A stretch of 5,436 nucleotides of DNA from assembly GCA_031285465.1 (NCBI GenBank), contig JAITWD010000183.1, forward strand, positions 1 through 5,436, given 5' to 3'. The position numbers were made by a program, and so were the translations under genes. This DNA is from Lachnospiraceae bacterium (GTDB lineage Bacteria; Bacillota; Clostridia; Lachnospirales; Lachnospiraceae). Shown in pieces: positions 1 to 5,436 of this stretch (the first letter of the stretch is position 1; each line of letters begins with the position of its first letter). The notes beneath the pieces were generated by a model that searched no databases, was not told the origin of the DNA, and worked only from the letters and a program-made list of their open reading frames with translations.

Positions 1-15
1 TCTATGATTTTTCAA
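1..15 (-). CDS. Possible start of a further gene, cut by the left window edge
   Basis: A TTG at 13-15 lies 7 nt downstream of a GAGGAG Shine-Dalgarno sequence (23-28, minus strand) and opens a frame reading M-K-N-H-R before the window ends. The same GAGGAG element stands before the membrane-protein gene at 1062-2141, and the protease gene at 2195-3469 also appears to start with TTG, so this is a believable start for this genome. Only five codons are visible, so nothing can be said about the product. It begins about 45 bp after the sirtuin stop with no evident terminator between, so the two could be co-transcribed. A chance SD-TTG pairing is a real alternative. Confidence 0.35.
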
Positions 16-60
16 ACTATTACTCCTCAGTTGAATAGAAAATTTCAAGTTATGTTATTG

Positions 61-789
61 CTATAGCTGGGCGAATATCTCACCGATGCTACCCTGTATG
101 AGCAGGTCCGCCGCCTGATCACGTGGCGTAACACTACGGTTGATCATGATCAGCTTATCTCCCCGGTAATAATCTATTAAACCAGCGGCAGGATATACTG
201 CAAGCGAGGTCCCCCCCACTAACAAAACATCGGCAGTAGAAATCAATGCTACCGCCTCATTAAGAGTATCCTGATTTAGTCCCTCCTCGTATAGTACCAC
301 ATCCGGCTTGATCGAACCACCGCAGCTACAGGTTGGCACCCCTTCCGCTTTCTGGATAAACTGCGCGTCATAAGAGGCGCCACAATGCTCACAATAATTG
401 CGATGAACCGACCCGTGCAGTTCCAGTACCCGTTTGCTGCCGGCTGCCTGATGAAGCCCGTCAATATTCTGGGTAATGACCGCTTGTAATCGTCCGGCCT
501 CTTCCCACTCGGCTAACGCACGATGAGCTGGGTTAGGCCGGGCGGTCAGTAAGAGCATCTTTTCTTTATAAAAGCGATAAAACTCTTCCGGATATCGACG
601 GTAGAAGGTGTGACTGATAATCGTTTCCGGGGGATAGTCATATTTTTGGCTATACAACCCGTCAACACTGCGAAAATCAGGAATTCCACTTTCGGTTGAT
701 ACTCCGGCGCCACCAAAAAAGACCAGCCGGTTGCTTCCATTGACAATTGATCTCAATTCATCTATTTTTTTAGCTTGATCGTCTATCAT
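61..789 (-). CDS. cobB: NAD-dependent protein deacylase, sirtuin (Sir2/CobB) family
   Basis: Cytoplasmic sirtuin of 242 aa, a usual length for a bacterial single-domain member. The family removes acyl groups from lysine side chains, using NAD+ and releasing nicotinamide and O-acyl-ADP-ribose. Visible motifs: the NAD-binding GAGVSTESGIPDFR at residues 27-40, TQNIDGLH at 106-113, catalytic His125 in LHGS, four zinc-ligand cysteines (C133, C136, C154, C156), and GGTSLAVYPAA at 192-202 in the Rossmann half. The segment before PNPAH (85-89) reads Y74-K-E-K77 and lacks the Tyr-x-x-Arg pair of SIRT5/E. coli CobB desuccinylases. By recall it looks closer to the Thermotoga Sir2 type, so plain deacetylase activity is the better guess (inference). 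The ATG at 787-789 is preceded by AGGA with 5-nt spacing; an upstream ATG at 792-794 is out of frame and closes at once. No clear promoter of its own is visible; it lies just behind the tRNA-Glu terminator. Confidence 0.95.
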   Translation of the reverse strand: MIDDQAKKIDELRSIVNGSNRLVFFGGAGVSTESGIPDFRSVDGLYSQKYDYPPETIISHTFYRRYPEEFYRFYKEKMLLLTARPNPAHRALAEWEEAGRLQAVITQNIDGLHQAAGSKRVLELHGSVHRNYCEHCGASYDAQFIQKAEGVPTCSCGGSIKPDVVLYEEGLNQDTLNEAVALISTADVLLVGGTSLAVYPAAGLIDYYRGDKLIMINRSVTPRDQAADLLIQGSIGEIFAQL

Positions 790-837
790 ATCATTCCTGC
801 CCTCAATACTTTAATTCAAACTATAATAGTAACTTTA

Positions 838-873
838 ACAAAAAAGTCTCTGGAAATCAACTTCCAAAGACCT
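838..873 (-). terminator. Rho-independent terminator of tRNA-Glu
   Basis: On the minus strand, a 10-bp stem (862-871 with 846-855) closes a 6-nt loop (856-861). The stem has a single G·U pair and no mismatch, and it can be extended by two weaker pairs at its base. It is followed directly by six T residues (840-845). It starts 8 nt after the tRNA discriminator base, so it is the natural 3' end of the tRNA transcript. It also separates the tRNA from the sirtuin. There is no T tract on the other side, so it should work in one direction only. Confidence 0.9.
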
Positions 874-879
874 AAATAA

Positions 880-951
880 TGACTCCTACGGGAATCGAAC
901 CCGTGTTACCGCCGTGAAAGGGCGATGTCTTAACCGCTTGACCAAGGAGCC
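880..951 (-). tRNA. tRNA-Glu (anticodon UUC)
   Basis: A complete 72-nt cloverleaf on the minus strand including the discriminator A at 880. The 7-bp acceptor stem GGCTCCT/AGGAGTC contains one G·U pair. The D arm has GGTCAAGCGGTTAAGAC, the anticodon stem is TCGCC/GGCGG around the loop CTTTCAC (anticodon TTC, reading GAA and GAG), and the T arm is CGGGT-TCGATTC-CCG. The CCA end is not encoded: the bases after the discriminator are TTA, so CCA must be added by tRNA nucleotidyltransferase. It is a single tRNA, not part of a visible cluster, with its own promoter and terminator. Confidence 0.97.
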
Positions 952-968
952 GTAGAAAATATTTAATT

Positions 969-996
969 AATATAATAAACTAATCTTTTTCGACAA
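969..996 (-). promoter_or_regulatory. Probable sigma-A promoter of tRNA-Glu
   Basis: Minus strand: a -35 box TTGTCG (991-996, 4/6 to TTGACA), a 16-bp spacer and a -10 box TATATT (969-974, 5/6 to TATAAT). Transcription would start near 962, about 11 nt before the tRNA 5' end at 951, a sensible leader for RNase P processing. A second candidate lies upstream: a perfect TATAAT at 1020-1025 with TTGTGT at 1044-1049 (18-bp spacer, only 3/6 in the -35). The region is very AT-rich, so TATAAT-like strings are expected by chance. Read-through from the upstream protein operon is also possible, since no terminator is seen after the gene ending at 1062. Confidence 0.55.
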
Positions 997-1061
997 CTCC
1001 TAAAGAATATCATATAATTATTATAAATGCAATAGATAAATCAACACAACAAACCTACTCT

Positions 1062-2141
1062 TTATGTATTCCTTCTCTGATCAACTTCGGCTACCATTTT
1101 ATTGAGATCTCTGGCGAGCATTTGTAGACGTTCTTGTGAGTATCCCGAAAAGGCAGCGGGATTATATTCCGACAAGATACCCATCATGTCATCCACCCGC
1201 TTTTCACTGATGGTATTAATCTCATAATCTTTTCCCGACTTATCATAAATAGAAACAGCATAGGTCTTAACGGTAATCCCATGTCGCCTGTTTCTGATAT
1301 TAACCCGATAGTACCAGATGATGGAGTTCATCCGCCATACCCGCAAGCTCATCGAATGCTCGTCGATCACCCATGATGGGGTAAATACGGTCTTGCCGAC
1401 CGTCTTTTTTTGGTTTCCATTTATCTCGGCATCCATAGCAGCCAACTCACGATCGATGTCAACACTGCCGGCCAGTAAACGTTTATAGGCACGGTGTGAT
1501 TTTGGATTGACCAGGTAGATAATGTCTTTCAAGATAAAACCCAACGGTATTATTAAAATCACCAAACCAATAATATAGTCGGTTGCCACACCGCCTGACG
1601 GCTGTGTTGTCACATCAATGGACTCCAGATACTCATCGGCCACCTCACTAATAATATTACTGCTATAGTTATTTTCAAATTCCTCATATGATCCATCAAA
1701 TAATATTTCACGCACCTCATCAGTCGCCGAGAAATTAACCCCCCACATCGCCTGTGTAATCCGGTATTCAGCCGGCGGATCAGAGACATCGGCAATGCTG
1801 TTTACCGCAATTAAAGCCACTACTCCTTCACCGGTCTGCGGTAGCTTCGCGGTAAACAGATGATCACCATTATATTGTTCACCCACATAAACCAACTCAC
1901 TGATCGTCACTTCAAAGAAGCCCGGTGTCTGACTGGCAAGGTCCAACTCACTTATTGACGTAACTACTTTTTTTGTTTCATTGCTTATATCCTCAGCCGT
2001 CCCAGTCGCCTCTGTGGATAGTGCCCGCCCCACCATAATTATAGCTACTACTATAAATGCAACCACCCATAGAGCGATCACCAAACCAATAATCGCTCTT
2101 TTTCTGATCCGGCTTATCAAATAACCATTTTTTTCGTTCAT
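1062..2141 (-). CDS. Two-TM membrane protein of unknown function with a cytoplasmic C-terminal domain
   Basis: 359-aa protein whose function I do not recognise. A basic N-terminus (R11, R13, K14, R15) leads into a first membrane helix at about 17-38. Residues 39-187 would be extracytoplasmic, and a second helix spans about 188-211. It is followed by K214, H216, R217, K220 and R221, so by the positive-inside rule both termini face the cytoplasm. The C-terminal part (about 250-345) alternates hydrophobic and polar residues like a beta-rich domain, with marks such as PSWVID, IIWYYRV, KTYAVSIYD, YEI and GYSQE. From memory this resembles an uncharacterised Firmicutes family (DUF6709-like); the assignment is not checked. 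The ATG has a strong RBS, GAGGAG with 6-nt spacing. It begins 53 bp after the S41 protease gene with no terminator or good promoter between, so it is probably the last protein gene of the ftsX operon. That suggests, but does not show, an envelope or division role. Confidence 0.85.
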   Translation of the reverse strand: MNEKNGYLISRIRKRAIIGLVIALWVVAFIVVAIIMVGRALSTEATGTAEDISNETKKVVTSISELDLASQTPGFFEVTISELVYVGEQYNGDHLFTAKLPQTGEGVVALIAVNSIADVSDPPAEYRITQAMWGVNFSATDEVREILFDGSYEEFENNYSSNIISEVADEYLESIDVTTQPSGGVATDYIIGLVILIIPLGFILKDIIYLVNPKSHRAYKRLLAGSVDIDRELAAMDAEINGNQKKTVGKTVFTPSWVIDEHSMSLRVWRMNSIIWYYRVNIRNRRHGITVKTYAVSIYDKSGKDYEINTISEKRVDDMMGILSEYNPAAFSGYSQERLQMLARDLNKMVAEVDQRRNT

Positions 2142-2194
2142 TTTTATCTCCTCGTATAAAAGTATGATTTTATCTGTTCCTTAAGTCTGTGTAT

Positions 2195-3469
2195 TTACTC
2201 TATTTCTTCCTTTATAAGTTCAATCGCCTTGTCTAACTGGGCATCGGTTCCATCTGCGTAATAGGCCTCCCAGTCAATATCCACTTCCACATCCGGTGTT
2301 ATCCCTACCCCGCTCAGACTACGCCCCAAAGGTGTATAGTATGAGCTAACGGTCAATTTGACCGCCGTTCTATCGGAAAGCGCAATAATCCGCTGCACCA
2401 CACCCTTTCCATAGGTGGTCGTCCCCACAACCGTGCCCTTGTCATAATCCTGTATCGATCCAGCGAGTATTTCCGAAGCACTGGCGGAATATTCGTTGAC
2501 CAGCACTACTAATGGTAGCATAAGTTCATGCTCTCCGTCACAGGTGTACTCCTCCCTATATCCGTTTCGATCCTCGGTGTAAACGATCAATCCCTCGGGC
2601 AGGATCCGCCGGGCAATCTCCGTCACGGTGGATACATTTCCACCAGGGTTATTACGCAGATCTAAGATCAAACCTTTAATATCCTCCTCTTTTAGCACCG
2701 CCATCGCTTCGGCATATTGATCAAGGGTCACTTCATCAAATTCGGTGATCCCAATATAACCAATATTTTCCTCAATGGTTCCGTATGAAACGGTTGGATT
2801 CTCCAAAGCCTTTTTGCGGATAAGGTCGAATTCCAGAAATTCCGGCTCACCTTCCCGATAAATACTCAGATGGACCGAGGTATTCTCTTGCCCTCTGACC
2901 AACATAACCACTTCGGTCGAGTTATAACTCTGAACATCAATATCATCCACCATAACAATAAAATCACCTACCCGCAGTTCCGATTCTTCTGCCGATCCGC
3001 CTTCGATAATGCCACTGATATAAGCCAGCTCCATTTCATCATCATAGCTGATATAGGCTCCTATTCCATAGGTTACCCCCTCCATATTGGCACTGGCATC
3101 AGCTAATTCCTCTGCCGAATAATATTCTGCGTAAGGGTCGTCCAAAGCATCAACTATTCCCCGATAGATACCCTCTTCTAACTGCGCCGTTGTAATATCG
3201 GCTTGATAATAGTTCTCGTTAATAAGTTCAATGATCGCTTCCATCTTCTGCACGGTATGATCATCCACCACCGTTGTCACGTCATCGGTCACAGCACCGC
3301 TGTCACTCTCGAAAATAACCGATAAAATATCGCCCGATAAAACATTGCCCTGCAAATAGAGAAAGCGGAAGGCGATAAACAATCCGATTAAAACCGCACA
3401 TAATAGCAGTCCTGATGCCATCCCGTAAAAATAACTTTTTTTACCTAATCCATTATTATTCTCTTCCAA
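2195..3469 (-). CDS. ctpA: Membrane-anchored S41 carboxyl-terminal processing protease with PDZ domain (CtpA/CtpB type)
   Basis: Serine protease of 424 aa that acts outside the membrane, in the family that trims or degrades proteins from their C-termini. Layout: one N-terminal TM anchor (about 16-38), a helical lead (about 70-125) with the family phrase YRGIVDALDDPYAEYY (102-117), a PDZ domain (about 130-215), and the S41 core with LDLRNNPGG (269-277). The catalytic Ser-Lys-Gln set is S330 (in EYSASASEIL), K355 and Q359 (in TYGKGVVQR), with the 25- and 4-residue spacings of Tsp and CtpB. It ends soon after GITPDVEVD and has no added peptidoglycan-binding domain. The start is TTG: an in-frame TGA lies six codons upstream with no ATG or GTG between, and GTGGAG sits 8 nt before the TTG. 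The ATG at 3472-3474 is out of frame; the next in-frame ATG (M17) would cut into the anchor. Its place behind ftsX and a murein hydrolase suggests a substrate in wall remodelling (inference). The symbol ctpA or ctpB is a family label. Confidence 0.95.
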   Translation of the reverse strand: MEENNNGLGKKSYFYGMASGLLLCAVLIGLFIAFRFLYLQGNVLSGDILSVIFESDSGAVTDDVTTVVDDHTVQKMEAIIELINENYYQADITTAQLEEGIYRGIVDALDDPYAEYYSAEELADASANMEGVTYGIGAYISYDDEMELAYISGIIEGGSAEESELRVGDFIVMVDDIDVQSYNSTEVVMLVRGQENTSVHLSIYREGEPEFLEFDLIRKKALENPTVSYGTIEENIGYIGITEFDEVTLDQYAEAMAVLKEEDIKGLILDLRNNPGGNVSTVTEIARRILPEGLIVYTEDRNGYREEYTCDGEHELMLPLVVLVNEYSASASEILAGSIQDYDKGTVVGTTTYGKGVVQRIIALSDRTAVKLTVSSYYTPLGRSLSGVGITPDVEVDIDWEAYYADGTDAQLDKAIELIKEEIE

Positions 3470-3477
3470 AACATAGT

Positions 3478-3483
3478 CTCCAC
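3478..3483 (-). promoter_or_regulatory. Ribosome binding site that fixes the TTG start of the S41 protease
   Basis: GTGGAG on the minus strand, 8 nt before the TTG at 3467-3469. It is the only purine-rich SD element that fits an in-frame start, which supports TTG over the internal ATG at codon 17. Confidence 0.7.
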
Positions 3484-3492
3484 TTCAAATCG

Positions 3493-3519
3493 TTATATGT
3501 TCACAAAAGTCAGCAACAT
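3493..3519 (-). CDS. Possible 8-codon upstream ORF (leader peptide) before the protease gene
   Basis: An ATG at 3517-3519 follows GAGGAG with 5-nt spacing, a stronger initiation context than that of the protease itself. It encodes M-L-L-T-F-V-N-I and stops at TAA, 23 nt before the protease TTG. The same GAGGAG-TAAAAATG pattern precedes genuine starts elsewhere in the window, so ribosomes may well initiate here. Its product is too short for a known domain. It could couple translation to the protease gene, or it could be a chance ATG. Its reading frame differs from that of the protease. Confidence 0.3.
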   Translation of the reverse strand: MLLTFVNI

Positions 3520-3537
3520 TTTTACTCCTCTAAGCTA

Positions 3538-4752
3538 TCATATATACCCCAGCGGGTCAACATAAGCACCATTGATCCGCACCCCAAAATGCAGGTGATT
3601 TCCTGTTGAAACCCCAGTCGAACCAACCGACGCAATCCGCTGCCCCCGTGAAACTTCGGTCCCCTTTGAAACAAATAGCTGCGAAGCATGCATATAGATG
3701 GTGATGAGGCCGTCCCCATGATCGATCATGATGTAATTCCCCATTGAACCGTTATAATCCGCAGCGATAACTTCCCCCTGGTAGGCAGCATAAATATCGG
3801 TTCCAGCGGGAGCCGCCAGATCAAGTCCGTTATGCATGGTGGGAATGCCCAACACCGGATGTACCGGCCGTGGCCCAAAGTAATCGGATATTCTGGTATA
3901 ACTTGCCACCGGAAGGGCAAACTGACCGCCGTCATATTTACGGTTCTGCTCCGCTGCTAATTTGGCACGTTCTTCAGCATTTGCCCGCTCTAATGCCGCA
4001 ATGGTATCATTTTCCATGGCAATTTGCGCTTCATATTCCCGAATCGCCTGTTCTTTATTATTTATGTCGTTGGAGACCGCATCGATCTGCCGACCTTTTT
4101 CCTCTTTCAGTTCTTCCGTAGCAGCCTGTTCTTCTTCCACTACCGCATGAGCCTGTTCAATAACCGCTCGTTCTTCCTCCAGTACTTCCTTACTAAGCGC
4201 AATATATTCCGCATTTAGTATGTATTCATTAAGTTTATTGCGATCGTATTCGGTCAGTTGCTCAATATATTCTGCCTTATTTACTATGTCACTAAAATCC
4301 TCGGCACCAAAGATTACCTCTAATAAATAAGAATCTCCTCGCTCGTACATGAATTTGATCCGTCGCTTCATCGCCTCATATTGCGACTGTTGAACCGCCA
4401 GTGCCTCGTTCAGTTCCTCTTCCTTTACCTTGATCTCTTGTTCTTTATCACTGATCATTTGCAATAATTCGGTAATCTTTGTCTCCAATTCGAGCAAATT
4501 ACCATCCAGCTCTCTGACATACTGGTCCAGATTGGCCTTGGATTGCTCCAGTTCCTGCTTAACCGCTTCAACATCGGTTAAATTCCCCTGCAATTCATCC
4601 TTCACCTGCCTGGCATTGGCAATTTCCTCTTCCCGCGCTCTGATACTGTCATTAGTAAGGGTATAGGCCGAAACCTCCGTCACCTTTGATGGTAACGCAG
4701 CAATTCCTATCGCAAGTATTAGAATTAATATAACTATCTTCTTCATCTTCAT
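3538..4752 (-). CDS. Secreted PcsB/EnvC-type murein hydrolase: coiled coil plus M23 (LytM) endopeptidase domain
   Basis: 404-aa exported protein, probably the FtsEX-controlled hydrolase that cuts peptidoglycan peptide cross-links. Residues 1-29 form a signal peptide (KMKK, a hydrophobic core, cleavage probably after VSA). About 35-275 is a long Glu/Lys/Gln-rich coiled coil, including MYERGDSYLLEVIFGAEDFSD (about 135-155), the hairpin phrase typical of PcsB/EnvC/CwlO coiled coils. The M23 domain is about 278-404, with all zinc and catalytic residues: H307 and D311 (HNGLD), H355 (YMHAS), H386 and H388 (NHLHF). It therefore looks active by itself, unlike E. coli EnvC, whose LytM domain is degenerate and acts through amidases. 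Start choice: the frame stays open to a GTG at 4794, but that codon has no usable SD and would put a Cys/Trp/Pro-rich stretch before the signal peptide. The ATG at 4752 follows GGGGTG (4757-4762) at 4 nt; the ATG at 4746 is a possible alternative. It lies 102 bp after ftsX and 68 bp before the protease. Confidence 0.93.
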   Translation of the reverse strand: MKMKKIVILILILAIGIAALPSKVTEVSAYTLTNDSIRAREEEIANARQVKDELQGNLTDVEAVKQELEQSKANLDQYVRELDGNLLELETKITELLQMISDKEQEIKVKEEELNEALAVQQSQYEAMKRRIKFMYERGDSYLLEVIFGAEDFSDIVNKAEYIEQLTEYDRNKLNEYILNAEYIALSKEVLEEERAVIEQAHAVVEEEQAATEELKEEKGRQIDAVSNDINNKEQAIREYEAQIAMENDTIAALERANAEERAKLAAEQNRKYDGGQFALPVASYTRISDYFGPRPVHPVLGIPTMHNGLDLAAPAGTDIYAAYQGEVIAADYNGSMGNYIMIDHGDGLITIYMHASQLFVSKGTEVSRGQRIASVGSTGVSTGNHLHFGVRINGAYVDPLGYI

Positions 4753-4854
4753 TTTACACCCCAGGCATTTCGCAGGCCATGGTAGGCAACCCACGTATTA
4801 TTTCAAAACCGCCCCATCTGTTTCAGTTTTTATCTATTTCATTTTTGGGTTAAA
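4753..4854. other. 102-bp spacer between ftsX and the M23 hydrolase gene
   Basis: It contains the GGGGTG ribosome binding site of the hydrolase. I see no stable hairpin followed by a T run and no convincing -35/-10 pair on the minus strand, so read-through from ftsX is expected. Confidence 0.5.
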
Positions 4855-5436
4855 TCATACCCTTAAGTGCTTCTTTACGGTAACAATGCTGCCTAGCAGT
4901 CCGATACCTGCCCCCATTCCCATTGATACTGGGATCAGGGTTTGAAACAGCGTATCAACCGGCAGAAAGGTCAGCAATTCCGACAGCGTGGTGAAAGTCT
5001 CCATAACGTAGGACAATAGCTGTTCATAAATAAAGTAGACCATTGCCAGCGGTATCAACGACCCAACAACACCAATTAAAATGCCTTCTATAACAAAGGG
5101 AGAACGAACAAAAAAGTCGGTTGCACCGATATATTTCATAATATTTATCTCTTCCCGGCGTACCGATATTCCAATCGCCACCGTATTACTGATCAGGAAT
5201 ATTGATACTACCAGCAAAATTACGATAATACCAAGACTCACATATGCTATCAGTGTATTGACACCGCTTAAAATTTCCGCCACAACATCCGACCGGTTAA
5301 CATCCCGCACCTCCGGCAACGATTCCAGGTAGGTAACCAGTGCCGGCTGCATTGACACATCGGAAATATAAATAATAACATTGGCTGATGCCGCCAACGG
5401 ATTCTCTGTAAAACCAGCGGCATATTCCTCCACCTC
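4855..5436 (-). CDS. ftsX: Cell division protein FtsX, C-terminal part (5' end beyond the window)
   Basis: The frame runs without a stop to the right edge, giving 193 residues of a protein usually near 300 aa; the N-terminal tail, first TM helix and part of the extracellular loop are missing. The visible part starts in the end of that loop (ENPLAASANVIIYISD, typical of FtsX), then has three TM helices at about 62-84, 114-137 and 164-187 of the visible part. Between the first two is the family phrase RREEINIMKYIGAT followed by RSPFVIEG. FtsX is the membrane half of the FtsE-FtsX ABC-type complex. It moves no solute but passes ATP-driven shape changes to a peptidoglycan hydrolase through its outer loop and coiled coil. 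The gene directly downstream encodes just such a PcsB/EnvC-like partner. The GTG at 5433 is an internal Val codon, not a start. ftsE should precede it outside the window. The stop is TGA at 4855-4857. Confidence 0.95.
   Translation of the reverse strand, partial: EVEEYAAGFTENPLAASANVIIYISDVSMQPALVTYLESLPEVRDVNRSDVVAEILSGVNTLIAYVSLGIIVILLVVSIFLISNTVAIGISVRREEINIMKYIGATDFFVRSPFVIEGILIGVVGSLIPLAMVYFIYEQLLSYVMETFTTLSELLTFLPVDTLFQTLIPVSMGMGAGIGLLGSIVTVKKHLRV

Noticed and set aside
30..60. Inverted TTGAA/TTCAA just after the sirtuin stop, as a terminator
   Set aside because: The stem is 5 bp and AT-rich, with no following T tract.
790..837. Separate promoter for the sirtuin gene
   Set aside because: TATTAT- and TATAGT-like strings occur, but no acceptable -35 box lies 16 to 18 bp upstream; the preceding bases belong to the tRNA terminator.
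1013..1025. Perfect 13-base AT-only inverted repeat in the spacer upstream of tRNA-Glu
   Set aside because: It consists only of A and T in a very AT-rich spacer and has no GC stem, so chance is the simplest explanation; it does not look like an operator or terminator.
2870..3106. Plus-strand open frame of 78 codons inside the S41 protease gene
   Set aside because: It lies wholly within a well-supported gene on the other strand and has no recognisable domain; it is an antisense shadow. The other plus-strand frames inside the hydrolase and ftsX genes were dropped for the same reason.
4753..4794. N-terminal extension of the M23 hydrolase from a GTG at 4794
   Set aside because: There is no SD at a usable distance, the added 14 residues would sit before a normal signal peptide, and the ATG at 4752 has its own GGGGTG site.
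4801..4840. Possible hairpin (AAAAC...GTTTT) between ftsX and the hydrolase gene
   Set aside because: The stem is only 5 bp, mostly A-T, around a 16-nt loop, with no T run after it; it is not a credible terminator.

Overview
The window reads as an ordinary chromosomal segment of a Gram-positive, clostridia-type Bacillota. The grounds are a PcsB/CwlO-style coiled-coil murein hydrolase beside ftsX, a one-TM S41 protease next to it, strong GAGGAG-type ribosome binding sites, a TTG start codon, and AT-rich spacers around genes of moderate GC. The genus cannot be told from this sequence. Every supported gene lies on the minus strand, so transcription runs from the right edge to the left.

In transcription order: (1) the C-terminal part of the division protein FtsX, cut by the right edge; (2) a secreted coiled-coil/M23 (LytM) peptidoglycan hydrolase of the PcsB/EnvC type, with all metal and catalytic residues present; (3) a membrane-anchored PDZ/S41 carboxyl-terminal processing protease (CtpA/CtpB type) that starts at TTG behind a possible 8-codon upstream ORF; (4) a two-TM membrane protein of unknown function with a predicted cytoplasmic C-terminal domain. 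These four are spaced 53 to 102 bp apart with no convincing terminator between them, so they probably form one operon (ftsE should lie just beyond the right edge). In known systems the FtsEX ABC-type complex activates a PcsB/EnvC/CwlO partner at the septum or lateral wall. The protease and the unknown membrane protein are plausible regulators or quality-control partners, but that is inference.

Next comes a 110-bp AT-rich spacer with a promoter for a single tRNA-Glu(UUC) gene, which ends in a clear rho-independent terminator. A sirtuin-type NAD-dependent protein deacylase follows. The last 60 bases hold no terminator, but they do contain a strong ribosome binding site and a TTG that may start another gene running off the left edge.

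I found no mobile element, CRISPR array, riboswitch or broken gene. The most interesting points are the uncharacterised membrane protein tied to the FtsX/hydrolase/protease cluster, and the short upstream ORF before the TTG-started protease.
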